Shown here piece by piece: positions 1-8,974 of a stretch of DNA of 64,000 nt. The notes under the pieces were generated by a model. That model ran no database searches and was not told the DNA's origin. It worked only from the letters and a program-made list of their open reading frames with translations. Source of the DNA: Cellvibrio sp. UBA7661. GTDB taxonomy: Bacteria > Pseudomonadota > Gammaproteobacteria > Pseudomonadales > Cellvibrionaceae. Position numbers and translations under genes: made by a program. Where the stretch lies: positions 245,524-309,523 of the forward strand of contig DLHT01000006.1 of the NCBI GenBank assembly GCA_002483365.1, given 5' to 3'. Each line of letters opens with the position of its first letter. Position 1 is the stretch's first letter.

Positions 1-61
1 TCTTTAATTACCATCCGCTACTGACCAAAGATCGCTACTATTTTTAAGAGATTTTTAACCA

Positions 62-967
62 ATGCCAAGCAACGATTTACTACACCGTTTTTTATTTGAT
101 GACTGCGATGTGCGCGGTGAGATTGTCACGCTAGGAGATAGTTACCGCGAAGTGCTAAGCCACAATCCACAAGCACCCGCCATCCAACGATTACTCGGCG
201 AATTTCTGGCGGCTGTTGGATTGTTATCCAGCACATTAAAGTTCGATGGGAAAATTATTTTGCAAGCGCGCGGTGACGGCGCAGTGGGCACCATCATGGC
301 TGAGTGCAACCATCACAACAGCATGCGCGGCATAGTGCGCATGAACCCTGAATTGGAATTAAGCGATGAGCTTGCCAACCACGGCAATTTACAACAACTG
401 CTCGGTAACGGTGTGCTGGTAATTACCATCGAACCACAACGCAGTGAAAGTTTTGGCGGCAAACTCGAACGTCATCAGGGAATCGTGCCTATGGATGCCG
501 ATAATCTTAGCGGATGTCTGGAGCATTATTTCCAACAGTCAGAGCAATTGGCAACGCGCTTGTGGTTTGCAGCAGACAACCATGCAGTGACTGGATTTTT
601 AATTCAGGCATTGCCGCAACAACTTATTACCAATAGCGAAGACAACCGCGACAAATGGGAAACCATTACCACGCTCGCCGGCACGGTAAAGCGCGAAGAG
701 TTATTGGGTTTGGATCACTCAACAGTGCTGTATCGGTTATTCAACGAACATCCGTTGCGGTTATTTGAACCCAAGGCATTGCATTTTGCTTGTAGCTGTT
801 CGCGTGAGCGCAGTGCCAGTGCACTGCTGTCGATTGGAAAGGATGAGGTAGAAGAACTATTAGTAGAGAAAGGCAGCATTGATATCGACTGCCAATTCTG
901 CAACCAGCATTATCATTTTTCCGCAGAAGAAGTCCGTCAGTTATTGGGCGGAAATGTTCTGCATTAA
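62..967 (+). CDS. hslO: Hsp33 redox-regulated chaperone
   Basis: Cytosolic holdase chaperone that is switched on when its zinc-bound cysteines are oxidised under oxidative or heat stress. The 301-residue product has the usual family length. The C-terminal zinc site is complete: C244-x-C246 (CSC) and C277-x-x-C280 (CQFC). The N-terminal domain opens with the typical LHRFLFDD segment. It stands alone on this strand and converges on a GntP permease across a shared terminator. The ATG at 62 has only a weak purine-rich ribosome site upstream. Assignment is firm because the four cysteines and the overall pattern are intact. Confidence 0.96.
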   Translation: MPSNDLLHRFLFDDCDVRGEIVTLGDSYREVLSHNPQAPAIQRLLGEFLAAVGLLSSTLKFDGKIILQARGDGAVGTIMAECNHHNSMRGIVRMNPELELSDELANHGNLQQLLGNGVLVITIEPQRSESFGGKLERHQGIVPMDADNLSGCLEHYFQQSEQLATRLWFAADNHAVTGFLIQALPQQLITNSEDNRDKWETITTLAGTVKREELLGLDHSTVLYRLFNEHPLRLFEPKALHFACSCSRERSASALLSIGKDEVEELLVEKGSIDIDCQFCNQHYHFSAEEVRQLLGGNVLH

Positions 968-989
968 CTGTGCAGCTGTTATAAAAGCA

Positions 990-1021
990 AAACCGCAAGG
1001 CGACTTGCCTTGCGGTTTTTT
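990..1021. terminator. Bidirectional intrinsic terminator
   Basis: A 12-bp perfect stem (AAACCGCAAGGC with its complement) around a 5-nt loop is flanked by an A-rich left arm and a T run on the right. It ends hslO on + and, read the other way, the permease on -. Confidence 0.85.
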
Positions 1022-1023
1022 AT

Positions 1024-1059
1024 CAACACAACTCGCTACACAATTCTCTACACAACAAC
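1024..1059 (-). repeat. In-frame tandem copies of the permease stop region
   Basis: On the coding strand the gene ends GTT GTT GTG TAG. It is followed in the same frame by AGA ATT GTG TAG and then CGA GTT GTG TTG. These are three 12-nt degenerate units; the second repeats the stop codon and the third has lost it. One of seven similar gene ends in the window. Confidence 0.8.
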
Positions 1060-2361
1060 GTCTAACGCCAACACACCCATCAGCCCGACCACGCCGATAA
1101 TCGTTTCCATCAGCGACCAGGACTTAAACGTATCTTTCAAACTCAAATTAAAATATTCCTTGTACATCCAAAACCCCGCATCGTTAACGTGCGAACACAT
1201 CAAGCTTCCCGCACCAATCGCCAATACCATCAAATTCGGATCAACACCTGTCAACGGAATCAAAGGAGCAACAATCCCCGCAGCGGTTAACCCCGCCACT
1301 GTTGCTGACCCGAGCGCGATGCGGATAACAGTGGCAATTGACCACGCCAGAATCAGTGGATTGATCGCAATATTTTCCAGCGAATGCGCCAGTTGCTCAC
1401 TCACCCCACTCACAACCATCACCTGTTTTAATGCACCCGCGCCCGCGACAATTAATAAAATCACCGCGATATCTTTTATCGCATCGCTATACACGGTCAT
1501 GACTTTACCAATGGTCATACCCTGCTTGATACCTAACGTATAGGTTGCAAGCGCCAGCGCAATCATCAATACCACCATTGAATTAGCGAAGAATAACGTC
1601 ACCGGTGCATCGGCAACAGCCGCTGGCATTGCGTAGACTGCAAGACTAGTCAATGCAATGAGCAATACCGGCAACAGCGCTGTAATAAAACTATTGGCAA
1701 TGCCGGGTAATTTTTCTGGTGGCAAATCGGCCGGTTTAAATGTAGCAAGAGGAACGCTGTGAATATTTTTTAATGTTGAGGAAAAAATCGGCCCCGCGAT
1801 AATCATGGTGGGAATTGCCACTAACAGTCCGTACAGCAATGTTGTGCCCATGTCGGCACCAAATTGCGGAATCAATGCAACCGGAGAAGGATGTGGCGGC
1901 AAAAATCCATGAGTCACAGAAAGTGCAGCAAGCAAGGGAATTCCTAAATACACCGCTGGTAATTTGGTCTGGTGCATCACTGAAAATACCAATGGCACCA
2001 ACAGCACAAAACCCACGTTATAAAACAATGGAATACCTACAATAAAACCCGTCAGCAGCAATGCCCAGGTGATGTAATTTTTCCCGCACCAACGCATAAG
2101 GCTGCTACTGATTTGTTGGGCCGCACCGGATTCAGCCACTAACTTACCAAACATAGCGCCTAAACACAGAATGACCGCCAGCGAGCCCAACATGCCGCCA
2201 ATGCCCGTTTCAATGGTGGCCGGGATTTTATCCAGAGGAATACCCAGCATGATTGCTGCGCAGATAGACGAAACCAAAAACGCCAGAAACGGATTGAGCT
2301 TTACCCAGGTGATCAGTACCACCAGAATAAGAATTGCAATAATGACTGCTGCAATAGCCAT
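1048..2361 (-). CDS. GntP-family gluconate/organic acid:H+ symporter
   Basis: Inner-membrane permease of the GntP family, which imports gluconate and related sugar acids with protons. The 437 residues are almost entirely hydrophobic, with about 12-14 predicted membrane segments beginning at residue 3. The family segment GFLPPHPSP lies near residue 155. No gluconate kinase or regulator is adjacent, so the substrate (gluconate, a ketogluconate, glycerate or similar) cannot be fixed from context. It lies downstream of dbpA on the same strand but 283 nt away, so it probably has its own promoter. Transcription ends at the shared terminator next to hslO. Confidence 0.88.
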   Translation of the reverse strand: MAIAAVIIAILILVVLITWVKLNPFLAFLVSSICAAIMLGIPLDKIPATIETGIGGMLGSLAVILCLGAMFGKLVAESGAAQQISSSLMRWCGKNYITWALLLTGFIVGIPLFYNVGFVLLVPLVFSVMHQTKLPAVYLGIPLLAALSVTHGFLPPHPSPVALIPQFGADMGTTLLYGLLVAIPTMIIAGPIFSSTLKNIHSVPLATFKPADLPPEKLPGIANSFITALLPVLLIALTSLAVYAMPAAVADAPVTLFFANSMVVLMIALALATYTLGIKQGMTIGKVMTVYSDAIKDIAVILLIVAGAGALKQVMVVSGVSEQLAHSLENIAINPLILAWSIATVIRIALGSATVAGLTAAGIVAPLIPLTGVDPNLMVLAIGAGSLMCSHVNDAGFWMYKEYFNLSLKDTFKSWSLMETIIGVVGLMGVLALDVVV

Positions 2362-2644
2362 ACAAGTACCTTCTCGTTATTGTAATTGTATTTGTGGATA
2401 CAAAAGAGCACAGGCATCGTCTTGCAGGACAGACCTACCAAAACAAGATGCCACTTGAAACTGCAGGATACGAAAAAATAGGTATCGTGTTTTTAATTTA
2501 ACAATATTTAACGATTACCTATTCGCTCAGAGCTTTTAAATTTATTTTTAAGCTTGCCCTTTTAGATTTAACTCTTGAACTGGAATTTTTATATCGGCGC
2601 TTTTAATGTGCACTCATTTTTGATTTGCTTAGAAAGCACTTTTA

Positions 2645-4024
2645 TTATTTCAAACGCCGCGCGCGAAATTTCCTGCCTTTTAATTTTCCATCGGATAATT
2701 GCTTGAGCGCCGCTTTCGCAATACTGTGATCAACAGCGACATATGCAGTAAAATCAAACATGTCGATCTTGCCAATTTTTTCAAAGGGTAAACCGGCATC
2801 TTTAGTGAGTGCGCCAATAATATCGCCCGGACGCAACTTATCTTTTTTACCGCCATCGATATTAATCGTTACCATTGCCGGTTCAGGCAATAACCGGCTA
2901 TCGCTTTGTGGAAGTTTTTCCAGCGTAATCGATTGCTTCATGTAGTCTTCAAGGCGGTTAATTTTGTGTACTTCTTTTTGCACAACCAAACTTAACGCCA
3001 ATCCGGATTCACCTGCGCGCCCCGTGCGCCCAATACGATGCACATGCACTTCACTGTCGCGCGCCAAATCCACATTGATCACCGCATCCAGACCTTTGAT
3101 ATCAATACCGCGCGCGGCCACATCGGTAGCGATTAATACCGAACAGCTTTTATTGGAAAAACGAACCAATACTTGGTCGCGCTCGCGCTGTTCCAGATCG
3201 CCATGTAAGGTCAATGCGCTAACATCGTGATCACGCAAATACTCAAGCAGTTCATCACATGCAATTTTGGTATTGCAAAACGCAATGGAAGTTTCAGGCT
3301 TGAAATGCGCGAGCAATGACAATACAGCGGGAAAACTTTCACTGGTATCTTGCAGCTCATAAAAATGCTGCTCGATATTAGTGTCGCTATGAATCGCCTC
3401 CACTTTTACCATCAGCGGATCGCGCTGATAACGCGCGCTGATTTTTTTAATATCATCAGGATAAGTTGCCGAGAACAACAATGTCTGGCGTTCGATATTA
3501 CAGGCGGCAATTACTGTTTCCAGATCATCTGCAAAACCCATCTCCAACATACGGTCAGCTTCATCCAACACCAGTTGGTTGATGCTGTCGAGCTTCAAAG
3601 TACCTTTGGAAATATGATCCACAATACGCCCCGGCGTGCCCACAACAATGTGTGCGCCCCGCTCAAGCGATCCAATTTGGGGGCCAATCGATACACCACC
3701 ACAGAGCGTTAACACTTTTACATTGTGCGTTGCACGTGCAAGGCGGCGAATCTCTTTGGCAACTTGATCGGCGAGCTCACGCGTAGGGCACAACACTAAC
3801 GCTTGCACACCAAAAAAACGGACATTCAATTTTTCCAATAATGGAATACCAAAGGTTGCTGTTTTTCCACTGCCCGTTTTGGCCTGGGCAATAATATCCC
3901 TGCCAGCTAACACTAACGGCAAACTTTGCGCCTGAATATCGGTCATCTCGTTATAACCCAGAGATTCCAGATTAGCGAGCATGTCAGGGTTAAGGGGAAG
4001 CGAGAAAAAAGCAGTCGTATTCAC
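2645..4024 (-). CDS. dbpA: ATP-dependent RNA helicase DbpA
   Basis: DEAD-box helicase that acts in 50S ribosome assembly by binding hairpin 92 of 23S rRNA. Motifs in order: Q-motif region (GYNEMTDIQAQSLP), Walker A AKTGSGKT, PTRELA, DEAD, SAT, and HRIGRTGR. The C-terminal stretch from about residue 385 (LRPGDIIGAL...) is the DbpA RRM-like RNA-binding domain that separates DbpA from other DEAD-box proteins. The length of 459 residues is typical. The gene ends with two adjacent stop codons (TAATAA). It is probably monocistronic. Confidence 0.95.
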   Translation of the reverse strand: MNTTAFFSLPLNPDMLANLESLGYNEMTDIQAQSLPLVLAGRDIIAQAKTGSGKTATFGIPLLEKLNVRFFGVQALVLCPTRELADQVAKEIRRLARATHNVKVLTLCGGVSIGPQIGSLERGAHIVVGTPGRIVDHISKGTLKLDSINQLVLDEADRMLEMGFADDLETVIAACNIERQTLLFSATYPDDIKKISARYQRDPLMVKVEAIHSDTNIEQHFYELQDTSESFPAVLSLLAHFKPETSIAFCNTKIACDELLEYLRDHDVSALTLHGDLEQRERDQVLVRFSNKSCSVLIATDVAARGIDIKGLDAVINVDLARDSEVHVHRIGRTGRAGESGLALSLVVQKEVHKINRLEDYMKQSITLEKLPQSDSRLLPEPAMVTINIDGGKKDKLRPGDIIGALTKDAGLPFEKIGKIDMFDFTAYVAVDHSIAKAALKQLSDGKLKGRKFRARRLK

Positions 4025-4137
4025 GGGAATCTCAATCTAAAAGGTTATTGCATGGATAATGTCGGCAGAATACCAGTAAAATTCCACCAAGTCGCCCACA
4101 GAGAAGGGCAAGCCCCACGACAGGATTAGATTTGTTT

Positions 4138-4974
4138 ATGCAATTACATTTGTTATTCAAGCCTTCAATCGCAGCACTTTTGCTAACATTCTTAAGTACT
4201 GCTGCCTATGCGCAAAAAAATCAGGACCTGCCTGACAGCAACACAAAAAAATGGGAATTGGGTTTAGGGGTTGGAGCGGTCTCAGGCCCAGATTATCGCG
4301 GCTCCGATGAATATCGCAGTTTTATTAGCCCCATTCCTTATTTTGTCTATCGCGGAAAAATTATCCGCTCTGACCGCGACGGTGTGCGCGGCAATTTTTT
4401 ACGCACAGACCAATATGAATTTACCGTCAGCGCAAGCGCGTCCATCACACCCGAAACAGACAAAAGCACATTGCGTGAAGGCATGCCGGAGTTGGGCTCA
4501 ACATTGGAACTGGGGCCATCACTGAATATCAATTTAACGGGCGATAGTTTTGCAGAAGGCTGGCATCTGCAAATTCCATGGCGCGCGGTATTCGCTATAG
4601 GCGCAGAGGATTCAGGTTATATTGGCTCGGTATTTACGCCGCAGTTTGTGTATCGCAATAAATTGCAGGAGTGGACATTTACTTATCGCGCAGGCGTTGC
4701 GTTTGCAAGCGAGGGTTATCACGATTATTACTACAAGGTAGATCATGATTACGTCACAGCAACGCGCAATTATTTTGATGCTAGCGGCGGCTACAGTGGC
4801 TGGAATAACCAAGCGGCATTCAGCCGCAAATTCAATCACAACGGCATTAACACCCAGCTGGCTTTTTTTATTCGCTACGACAATATTGAGGGCGCAGATT
4901 TTACCAACAGTTCACTTGTGGTGAGTAATCACTCTTATCGCGGTGGCATTGCATTTATTTGGGTGATCAAATAA
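4138..4974 (+). CDS. MipA/OmpV-family outer membrane protein
   Basis: Outer-membrane beta-barrel of the MipA/OmpV family, 278 residues. An N-terminal signal peptide probably ends at AYA before QKNQD. Family segments visible are the early GPDYRGSDEY motif and IPYFVYRGK. The alternating hydrophobic pattern and the terminal I-W-V-I-K strand fit a small barrel. MipA scaffolds murein hydrolases in E. coli, but most homologues have no assigned role. I chose the ATG at 4138; a TTG at 4132 would add two residues and sits nearer the AGGA at 4122. It is divergent from dbpA, with 113 nt between the two starts. Confidence 0.85.
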   Translation: MQLHLLFKPSIAALLLTFLSTAAYAQKNQDLPDSNTKKWELGLGVGAVSGPDYRGSDEYRSFISPIPYFVYRGKIIRSDRDGVRGNFLRTDQYEFTVSASASITPETDKSTLREGMPELGSTLELGPSLNINLTGDSFAEGWHLQIPWRAVFAIGAEDSGYIGSVFTPQFVYRNKLQEWTFTYRAGVAFASEGYHDYYYKVDHDYVTATRNYFDASGGYSGWNNQAAFSRKFNHNGINTQLAFFIRYDNIEGADFTNSSLVVSNHSYRGGIAFIWVIK

Positions 4975-5003
4975 ATCTCAACCTAAACCCTGCGCAAAAT
5001 ACC

Positions 5004-5612
5004 TTAAAGCCGCTTTAATAAACCGAGGGTTTTAATCAGAGGCATCGCCTCAAATAAACCTGACGTTTGTGCAAGCTTCCATATTTCATAAGGCGGACGG
5101 CCACCATCAGCGGGGTTGGGAAACACATCGTGAATAGCAAGCCATCCACCGCGCATCACATGGGGCGCCCAACAGCGGTAATCGTTGAGCGCCGCTTCCA
5201 TACTGTGACCACCATCGATAAAGACGAGTGACAATGGTGTTGACCAATAGCGTGCAGCGAGGCTTGAAGGCGCAACAACAGGAACAACAACATCTTCCAA
5301 CTCTGCTCGCGCTAATGTTTGGCGAAACTCACGGAAGCTATCCATTTTACCGGCAGCGGAATCGTACAATGCAGGGTCGTGATATTCCTCACCAAGTTGA
5401 TGCTCTTCCGATCCGCGGTGATGATCAACAGCAAACAGCACGCTATTATTTTTTTTGCATGCACCACCAAGATACACCGTGGATTTCCCACAATAACTGC
5501 CAATTTCCAAACAGGGCGCACGACCGGCAGCCGCAGCGGCGTACTCATACAATGCAGCACCTTCAACGGGATCCAAAAATCCTTTTACTGTTTCGATATC
5601 AATTGGCAGCAT
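5004..5612 (-). CDS. Class I SAM-dependent methyltransferase
   Basis: Small soluble methyltransferase of the Rossmann-fold type, close to the Methyltransf_24 group. SAM-binding motif I is visible as CLEIGSYCGKST (from about residue 34). An acidic motif II-like turn (FAVDHH) and a later FIDGGHS segment are typical of this group. The length is 202 residues. The substrate cannot be read from sequence. It is divergent from an acyltransferase gene, and the 107-nt gap carries a perfect inverted repeat. Members of both families often decorate surface glycans or small metabolites, but nothing here fixes a pathway. Confidence 0.8.
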   Translation of the reverse strand: MLPIDIETVKGFLDPVEGAALYEYAAAAAGRAPCLEIGSYCGKSTVYLGGACKKNNSVLFAVDHHRGSEEHQLGEEYHDPALYDSAAGKMDSFREFRQTLARAELEDVVVPVVAPSSLAARYWSTPLSLVFIDGGHSMEAALNDYRCWAPHVMRGGWLAIHDVFPNPADGGRPPYEIWKLAQTSGLFEAMPLIKTLGLLKRL

Positions 5613-5650
5613 GGCTTATTCTCACTCATAATTGAGCCCGCATTCTAACA

Positions 5651-5675
5651 GACATGCCTCCCTAACAGGCATGTC
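5651..5675. promoter_or_regulatory. Perfect inverted repeat in a divergent promoter region
   Basis: GACATGCCT and AGGCATGTC form a 9-bp perfect palindrome with a 7-nt centre, between the divergent methyltransferase and acyltransferase starts. There is no T run, so a protein-binding operator is more likely than a terminator. Confidence 0.5.
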
Positions 5676-5719
5676 ACTGGCAAACAGCAAAGCCCCCTAA
5701 ACAATCAATCGAGGCCACA

Positions 5720-6442
5720 ATGCGCCGTAGCAATACGCCCTACCCGGTTAAACGTTTATACAAAATAATTAACAACTGGTATGTAAAACGTTTCATTGCT
5801 CCGCAGTTTGATAGTTTGGGCAGCATTCCGGAAATTGCACACCCACGCAGTCTGGTTATTTTTGGGCGTAATATTCATTTAGGAAAATACGCGCAAATTA
5901 TTTGCGCGAGTGATAACTGTGTGCGATTAACCAGCTGGCCAAGCAAGCAAGCCGACGCAGAAATTATTATTGGGGACTACTGTTTAATTTCGCCCGGCGT
6001 GAGAATTTCATCCGCAAAATCTATCCGGATTGGCGATAACTGCATGTTTGCAGCAAATGTCATTATTAGCGATAGCGATTGGCACGGCATCTATAACCGC
6101 ATCCGCCCCTTTCGCTGTACTAAACCGGTGGTGATTGAAAATAATGTATGGCTCGGCGAGCGAGTAATTGTTACCAAAGGCGTGACTATTGGCGAAAATT
6201 CAGTGGTAGGCGCAGGCTCGGTGGTAACCAAATCCATTCCGCCAAATTCAGTGACCGCAGGGAATCCTGCGCGGATTATTAAAACCATCAATCCAAACCG
6301 CAGGATGTTAAAACGGGAATTGCTGTTCAGCGATCCGGAGCATTATTTTGATAATCAGGATCAGCTGGATAAATTTATGCTGGGAAATAATGGGTGGATC
6401 AATTGGCTTCGCTCGCTGATTTCACCCAACCAAAAAGATTAA
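5720..6442 (+). CDS. Hexapeptide-repeat acyltransferase
   Basis: Left-handed beta-helix acyltransferase of the WbbJ/maltose-acetyltransferase type, which transfers an acetyl or acyl group to a sugar. Hexapeptide repeats run from about residue 75 to 190, including IGDYCLISPGV, IGDNCMFAANV and IGENSVVGAGSVV. The conserved SDSDWHG segment supplies the probable catalytic histidine. The closing AGNPARII is typical of the family. The 240 residues include an extra N-terminal region of about 70. GAGG five bases before the ATG supports the start. The sugar acceptor is unknown; O-antigen or exopolysaccharide decoration is the usual role. Confidence 0.85.
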   Translation: MRRSNTPYPVKRLYKIINNWYVKRFIAPQFDSLGSIPEIAHPRSLVIFGRNIHLGKYAQIICASDNCVRLTSWPSKQADAEIIIGDYCLISPGVRISSAKSIRIGDNCMFAANVIISDSDWHGIYNRIRPFRCTKPVVIENNVWLGERVIVTKGVTIGENSVVGAGSVVTKSIPPNSVTAGNPARIIKTINPNRRMLKRELLFSDPEHYFDNQDQLDKFMLGNNGWINWLRSLISPNQKD

Positions 6443-6503
6443 TATAAATTGATCACCAACCACACGCACCCGCAGAGAATTCCAGGAGTGCGCGTGAATT
6501 TTA

Positions 6504-7349
6504 TTAATGACTGAAGCGACAGTCTTTCAACACGACTCTATCTGGCATTCCTTTCTGGAAGTGCGAAAAAGTTCCAGTCAATTTGGCGAACTCACCTTCA
6601 CTTAATTTTGCAGCCGCAGCGCGATCCTCTTTCGCCATTTGGCACACAATCGGAGGCCAGAATGTAGACTCATCCGTGTCGAGCGTTCGCATAAAACTAT
6701 TGCCGTCGATGGTGACTTTATACCAAAGCTCAATCGTTCCTTCATTTTCAAGCGGCGTACCTATTGTCCCATCCAAAAGATAACGCTTCCCCTTGTAATG
6801 GGCAGTAATCATTTCTGCGGTTTTCCGTTTTGATAACCGATAAATATCTTTCGCCAACCAGCGTGGCTGCTCTTCAATAACAGGCTCGGGTTTGATGGCT
6901 GCACGAGCCTTGGCCGCAATTGCCTCGCCCTCTTTTCCGGTTTTGATCCGCGCAATCATTCCACACATGCCTTTACGGATATCTTCCGGCTTGGCGACCG
7001 TGCGCCGGTTTAGTTTTGTGCGAATACTGACATCGGCCTTTGTGCCTTGGTTAACAGCAGTAAGATAAATCAGAAATGGATGACGGCCATTTTTTTGCTT
7101 GATGGTCAACGTGCCTTCGGTAGCAGTTAATTCCTCCCCGAGAACGTTAAATCCATCCGCAAGCGCAATTGTGCGCAACTGTCCTAGCGCACTGGATGCA
7201 TTGAGATCAGTAAAGGAGGTTGATGTAGAAAATTCTGCACCATTACGAGGATCACCCTCGGCGCGAAAATTGGTTTCGCAGGTATTGGCGTGAGACACAG
7301 AGGCAGCGGCCAATAGAAACGCAAAGGCACATATTTTGACAACTTTCAT
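6504..7349 (-). CDS. Secreted protein with possible OB-fold domain
   Basis: Unrecognised exported protein of 281 residues. A signal peptide (MKVVKICAFAFLLAAASVSHA) is followed by the mature chain starting NTCETNF. Cysteines in the mature part (NTCETNF, GMCGMIA, PIVCQMA, KDCRFSH) could form disulfides. The last 110 residues (YKGKRYLLDGTIG... VVLKDCRFSH) resemble the tRNA_anti-like OB-fold found in periplasmic proteins; this is a guess from pattern only. I start at the ATG at 7349 because AAGGA lies seven bases upstream; an upstream ATG at 7388 would bury the signal peptide. The gene ends TAATAA. Confidence 0.6.
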   Translation of the reverse strand: MKVVKICAFAFLLAAASVSHANTCETNFRAEGDPRNGAEFSTSTSFTDLNASSALGQLRTIALADGFNVLGEELTATEGTLTIKQKNGRHPFLIYLTAVNQGTKADVSIRTKLNRRTVAKPEDIRKGMCGMIARIKTGKEGEAIAAKARAAIKPEPVIEEQPRWLAKDIYRLSKRKTAEMITAHYKGKRYLLDGTIGTPLENEGTIELWYKVTIDGNSFMRTLDTDESTFWPPIVCQMAKEDRAAAAKLSEGEFAKLTGTFSHFQKGMPDRVVLKDCRFSH

Positions 7350-7470
7350 TGAGATTTCCTTAACCAAAAAAGTATGAAGGGAGGACAAATATCAAACACT
7401 AATCAGGGTCTGGATAATAAGCTGTTAAAAAATGTAATTACGTTATTGTGATTATTAATACGCGCAAGTG

Positions 7471-8028
7471 TTACGCAGAATAGCCTTTGAGATCCAAAGC
7501 AACACGCAACAATGCAGCAACCGATATTCCATCAGTAATTTCGCCATTGAGTACCATGGCGATAGCATCCTGTAGCGGCAATTTTTTGTATTCAATATCT
7601 TCCGTCGCTTCCAGCTGTTGCTGACCCTCGAACAAATCACGTGCAACAAATACTACGCAATATTCATCAGTAACCGAATTCGACAAATGCATGGTCATTA
7701 ACTGCTGCCACTGATTCGCACGCAAACCCACTTCTTCTTCCAATTCACGCTTTGCCGCGTCCAGTGGATTCTCACCTTGTGGACAACCGCCTTCAGGAAT
7801 TTCCCAAGTATATTGATTGAGTGAGTAACGGCTTTGTTTTACCAGCCAGGTATTGCCGTCTTCATCAATTGGTACCACACCGATAGCGGTATTTTTGAAA
7901 TGCACCACACCGTAAATACCGTCAGTCCCTTTAGGGGTAATCACTTCTTCGTGAGATACTTTTATCCAGGGATTTTCATACATCACTTGCGATGTTTTTG
8001 TTTTCCAACCACCTATTTTTTCATTCAT
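7471..8028 (-). CDS. NUDIX hydrolase (ADP-ribose pyrophosphatase-like)
   Basis: Cytosolic hydrolase of nucleoside diphosphates linked to another moiety, most like the ADP-sugar pyrophosphatase branch. The Nudix box is complete at residues 80-102: G80, E86, R94-E95, E98-E99 and G101 fit GX5EX7REUXEEXGU. The preceding WEIPEGG is also typical. It has 185 residues from the ATG at 8028; a GTG one codon upstream is possible. It lies 15 nt after the DUF3301 gene on the same strand and is probably cotranscribed with it. Confidence 0.88.
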   Translation of the reverse strand: MNEKIGGWKTKTSQVMYENPWIKVSHEEVITPKGTDGIYGVVHFKNTAIGVVPIDEDGNTWLVKQSRYSLNQYTWEIPEGGCPQGENPLDAAKRELEEEVGLRANQWQQLMTMHLSNSVTDEYCVVFVARDLFEGQQQLEATEDIEYKKLPLQDAIAMVLNGEITDGISVAALLRVALDLKGYSA

Positions 8029-8043
8029 CACTGATGCGCTCTG

Positions 8044-8361
8044 TTAATGCAGCCGATGGGGATCGAGCTCTACATGGGTAATGTGAGGCCCCAACATAAT
8101 GACGCGCCCCAAATAACGGTCTGAACCGCCCACCGTAAATTCAAAATAGAAAGCCCGCCAAAGCGAGAGAACACCTTTGTCATTACGCTTGAACCAGATA
8201 CGTCGCAAATACACATTTTCATCAAGCAATTGCACATCCATTTCAGCACAACGTTTTTGCGCCGCAATGTAGGCACGCTCTTTCACGCGCAATGCACCGC
8301 GCCAATAATAAATAACGATGGCAATCAAGGTAAGCCAAAGAATGGATTGCAAATCAAACAT
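8044..8361 (-). CDS. DUF3301 family small membrane protein
   Basis: A 105-residue protein with one N-terminal membrane segment (ILWLTLIAIVIYYW) followed by a charged cytoplasmic part ending in LDPHRLH. The pattern (single helix, RVKERAY, and LLDENVYLRRIW near the middle) matches the DUF3301 family of gammaproteobacteria, which has no known function. The ATG at 8361 is preferred over a TTG at 8370. It sits directly upstream of the NUDIX gene in the same direction. Confidence 0.75.
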   Translation of the reverse strand: MFDLQSILWLTLIAIVIYYWRGALRVKERAYIAAQKRCAEMDVQLLDENVYLRRIWFKRNDKGVLSLWRAFYFEFTVGGSDRYLGRVIMLGPHITHVELDPHRLH

Positions 8362-8432
8362 GGGGAACAAGCCAAAGCAGGAAAAGAGTCATTGTAAGGG
8401 CAATGACAGAAAAGAAATAATCATTAAAAACA

Positions 8433-8465
8433 ACAAAGGGTGATTGATTACTCAATCACCCTTTT
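8433..8465 (-). terminator. Intrinsic terminator of the cold-shock gene
   Basis: The stem AAGGGTGATTGA with its complement around a 4-nt loop is followed, on the - strand, by a T-rich tract. It lies 16-48 nt after the csp stop codon. Confidence 0.85.
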
Positions 8466-8480
8466 CGAAACTCACACAGA

Positions 8481-8690
8481 TTAAAGTGGAGTTACGTTTT
8501 CGGCTTGTGGACCTTTTTGACCTTGAGTTACTTCGAAAGTCACTTTTTGACCTTCTTTCAAGGTTTTACGGCCATTGCCGTTAATTGCGCGGAAGTGTAC
8601 GAATACATCGGCACCGCCTTCACGCTCAATAAAACCGTAACCCTTGTCATCATTGAACCACTTAACAACACCAGAGACTAGATCTGACAT
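8481..8690 (-). CDS. CspA-family cold-shock protein
   Basis: Single cold-shock domain, an RNA/ssDNA chaperone of 69 residues. The RNA-binding motifs KGYGFIER (RNP1) and VFVHFRAI (RNP2) are intact. The start is the ATG at 8690, with GAGGA five bases upstream; an in-frame ATG at 8708 lacks such a site. A good promoter lies about 190 nt upstream, leaving a long untranslated leader. A strong terminator follows. Long leaders in this family often act as temperature-sensing structures that control translation. Confidence 0.95.
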   Translation of the reverse strand: MSDLVSGVVKWFNDDKGYGFIEREGGADVFVHFRAINGNGRKTLKEGQKVTFEVTQGQKGPQAENVTPL

Positions 8691-8876
8691 AGTTTCCTCA
8701 TCTTGCATCTTAAAACGTCAGCGTAGCTGACCGAACAAAAAAACCGACTTTACTAAAAGCCAGAGTGAAATAGCCTGTAATAAAGCTATTGCTCAGGTCG
8801 TGGTACGTCCAAGTGTCTTGAGCAAGCGGTTGTCTTACAAAAGCCTAGTCTTGGGGCGGATCTCAATCTGTAGCAG
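8691..8876 (-). other. Long 5' leader of the cold-shock gene
   Basis: About 185 nt of untranslated RNA between the inferred start site (near 8876) and the csp ATG. It contains a perfect hairpin GTCAGC-GTA-GCTGAC at 8717-8731 just upstream of the ribosome site. Length and position match CspA-type thermosensing leaders, but thermal switching is inference. Confidence 0.55.
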
Positions 8877-8882
8877 CTCAAA

Positions 8883-8910
8883 ATTAAAACACTAGCCTGC
8901 GCCGAGTCAA
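8883..8910 (-). promoter_or_regulatory. Sigma70-type promoter for csp
   Basis: On the - strand TTGACT (8910-8905) and TTTAAT (8888-8883) are separated by 16 bp. It sits just after the stop of the neighbouring 124-residue membrane protein gene. Confidence 0.65.
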
Positions 8911-8974
8911 GCGGTTATAAGGGAATTTAGAGAATATCGACACATAATTATTAAGCTGTGTAAGAGGGACACAT

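Noticed and set aside
2462..2500. Terminator-like repeat (GATAC...GTATC) between dbpA and the permease
   Set aside because: Stem of only five base pairs with an A-rich loop; too weak to call.
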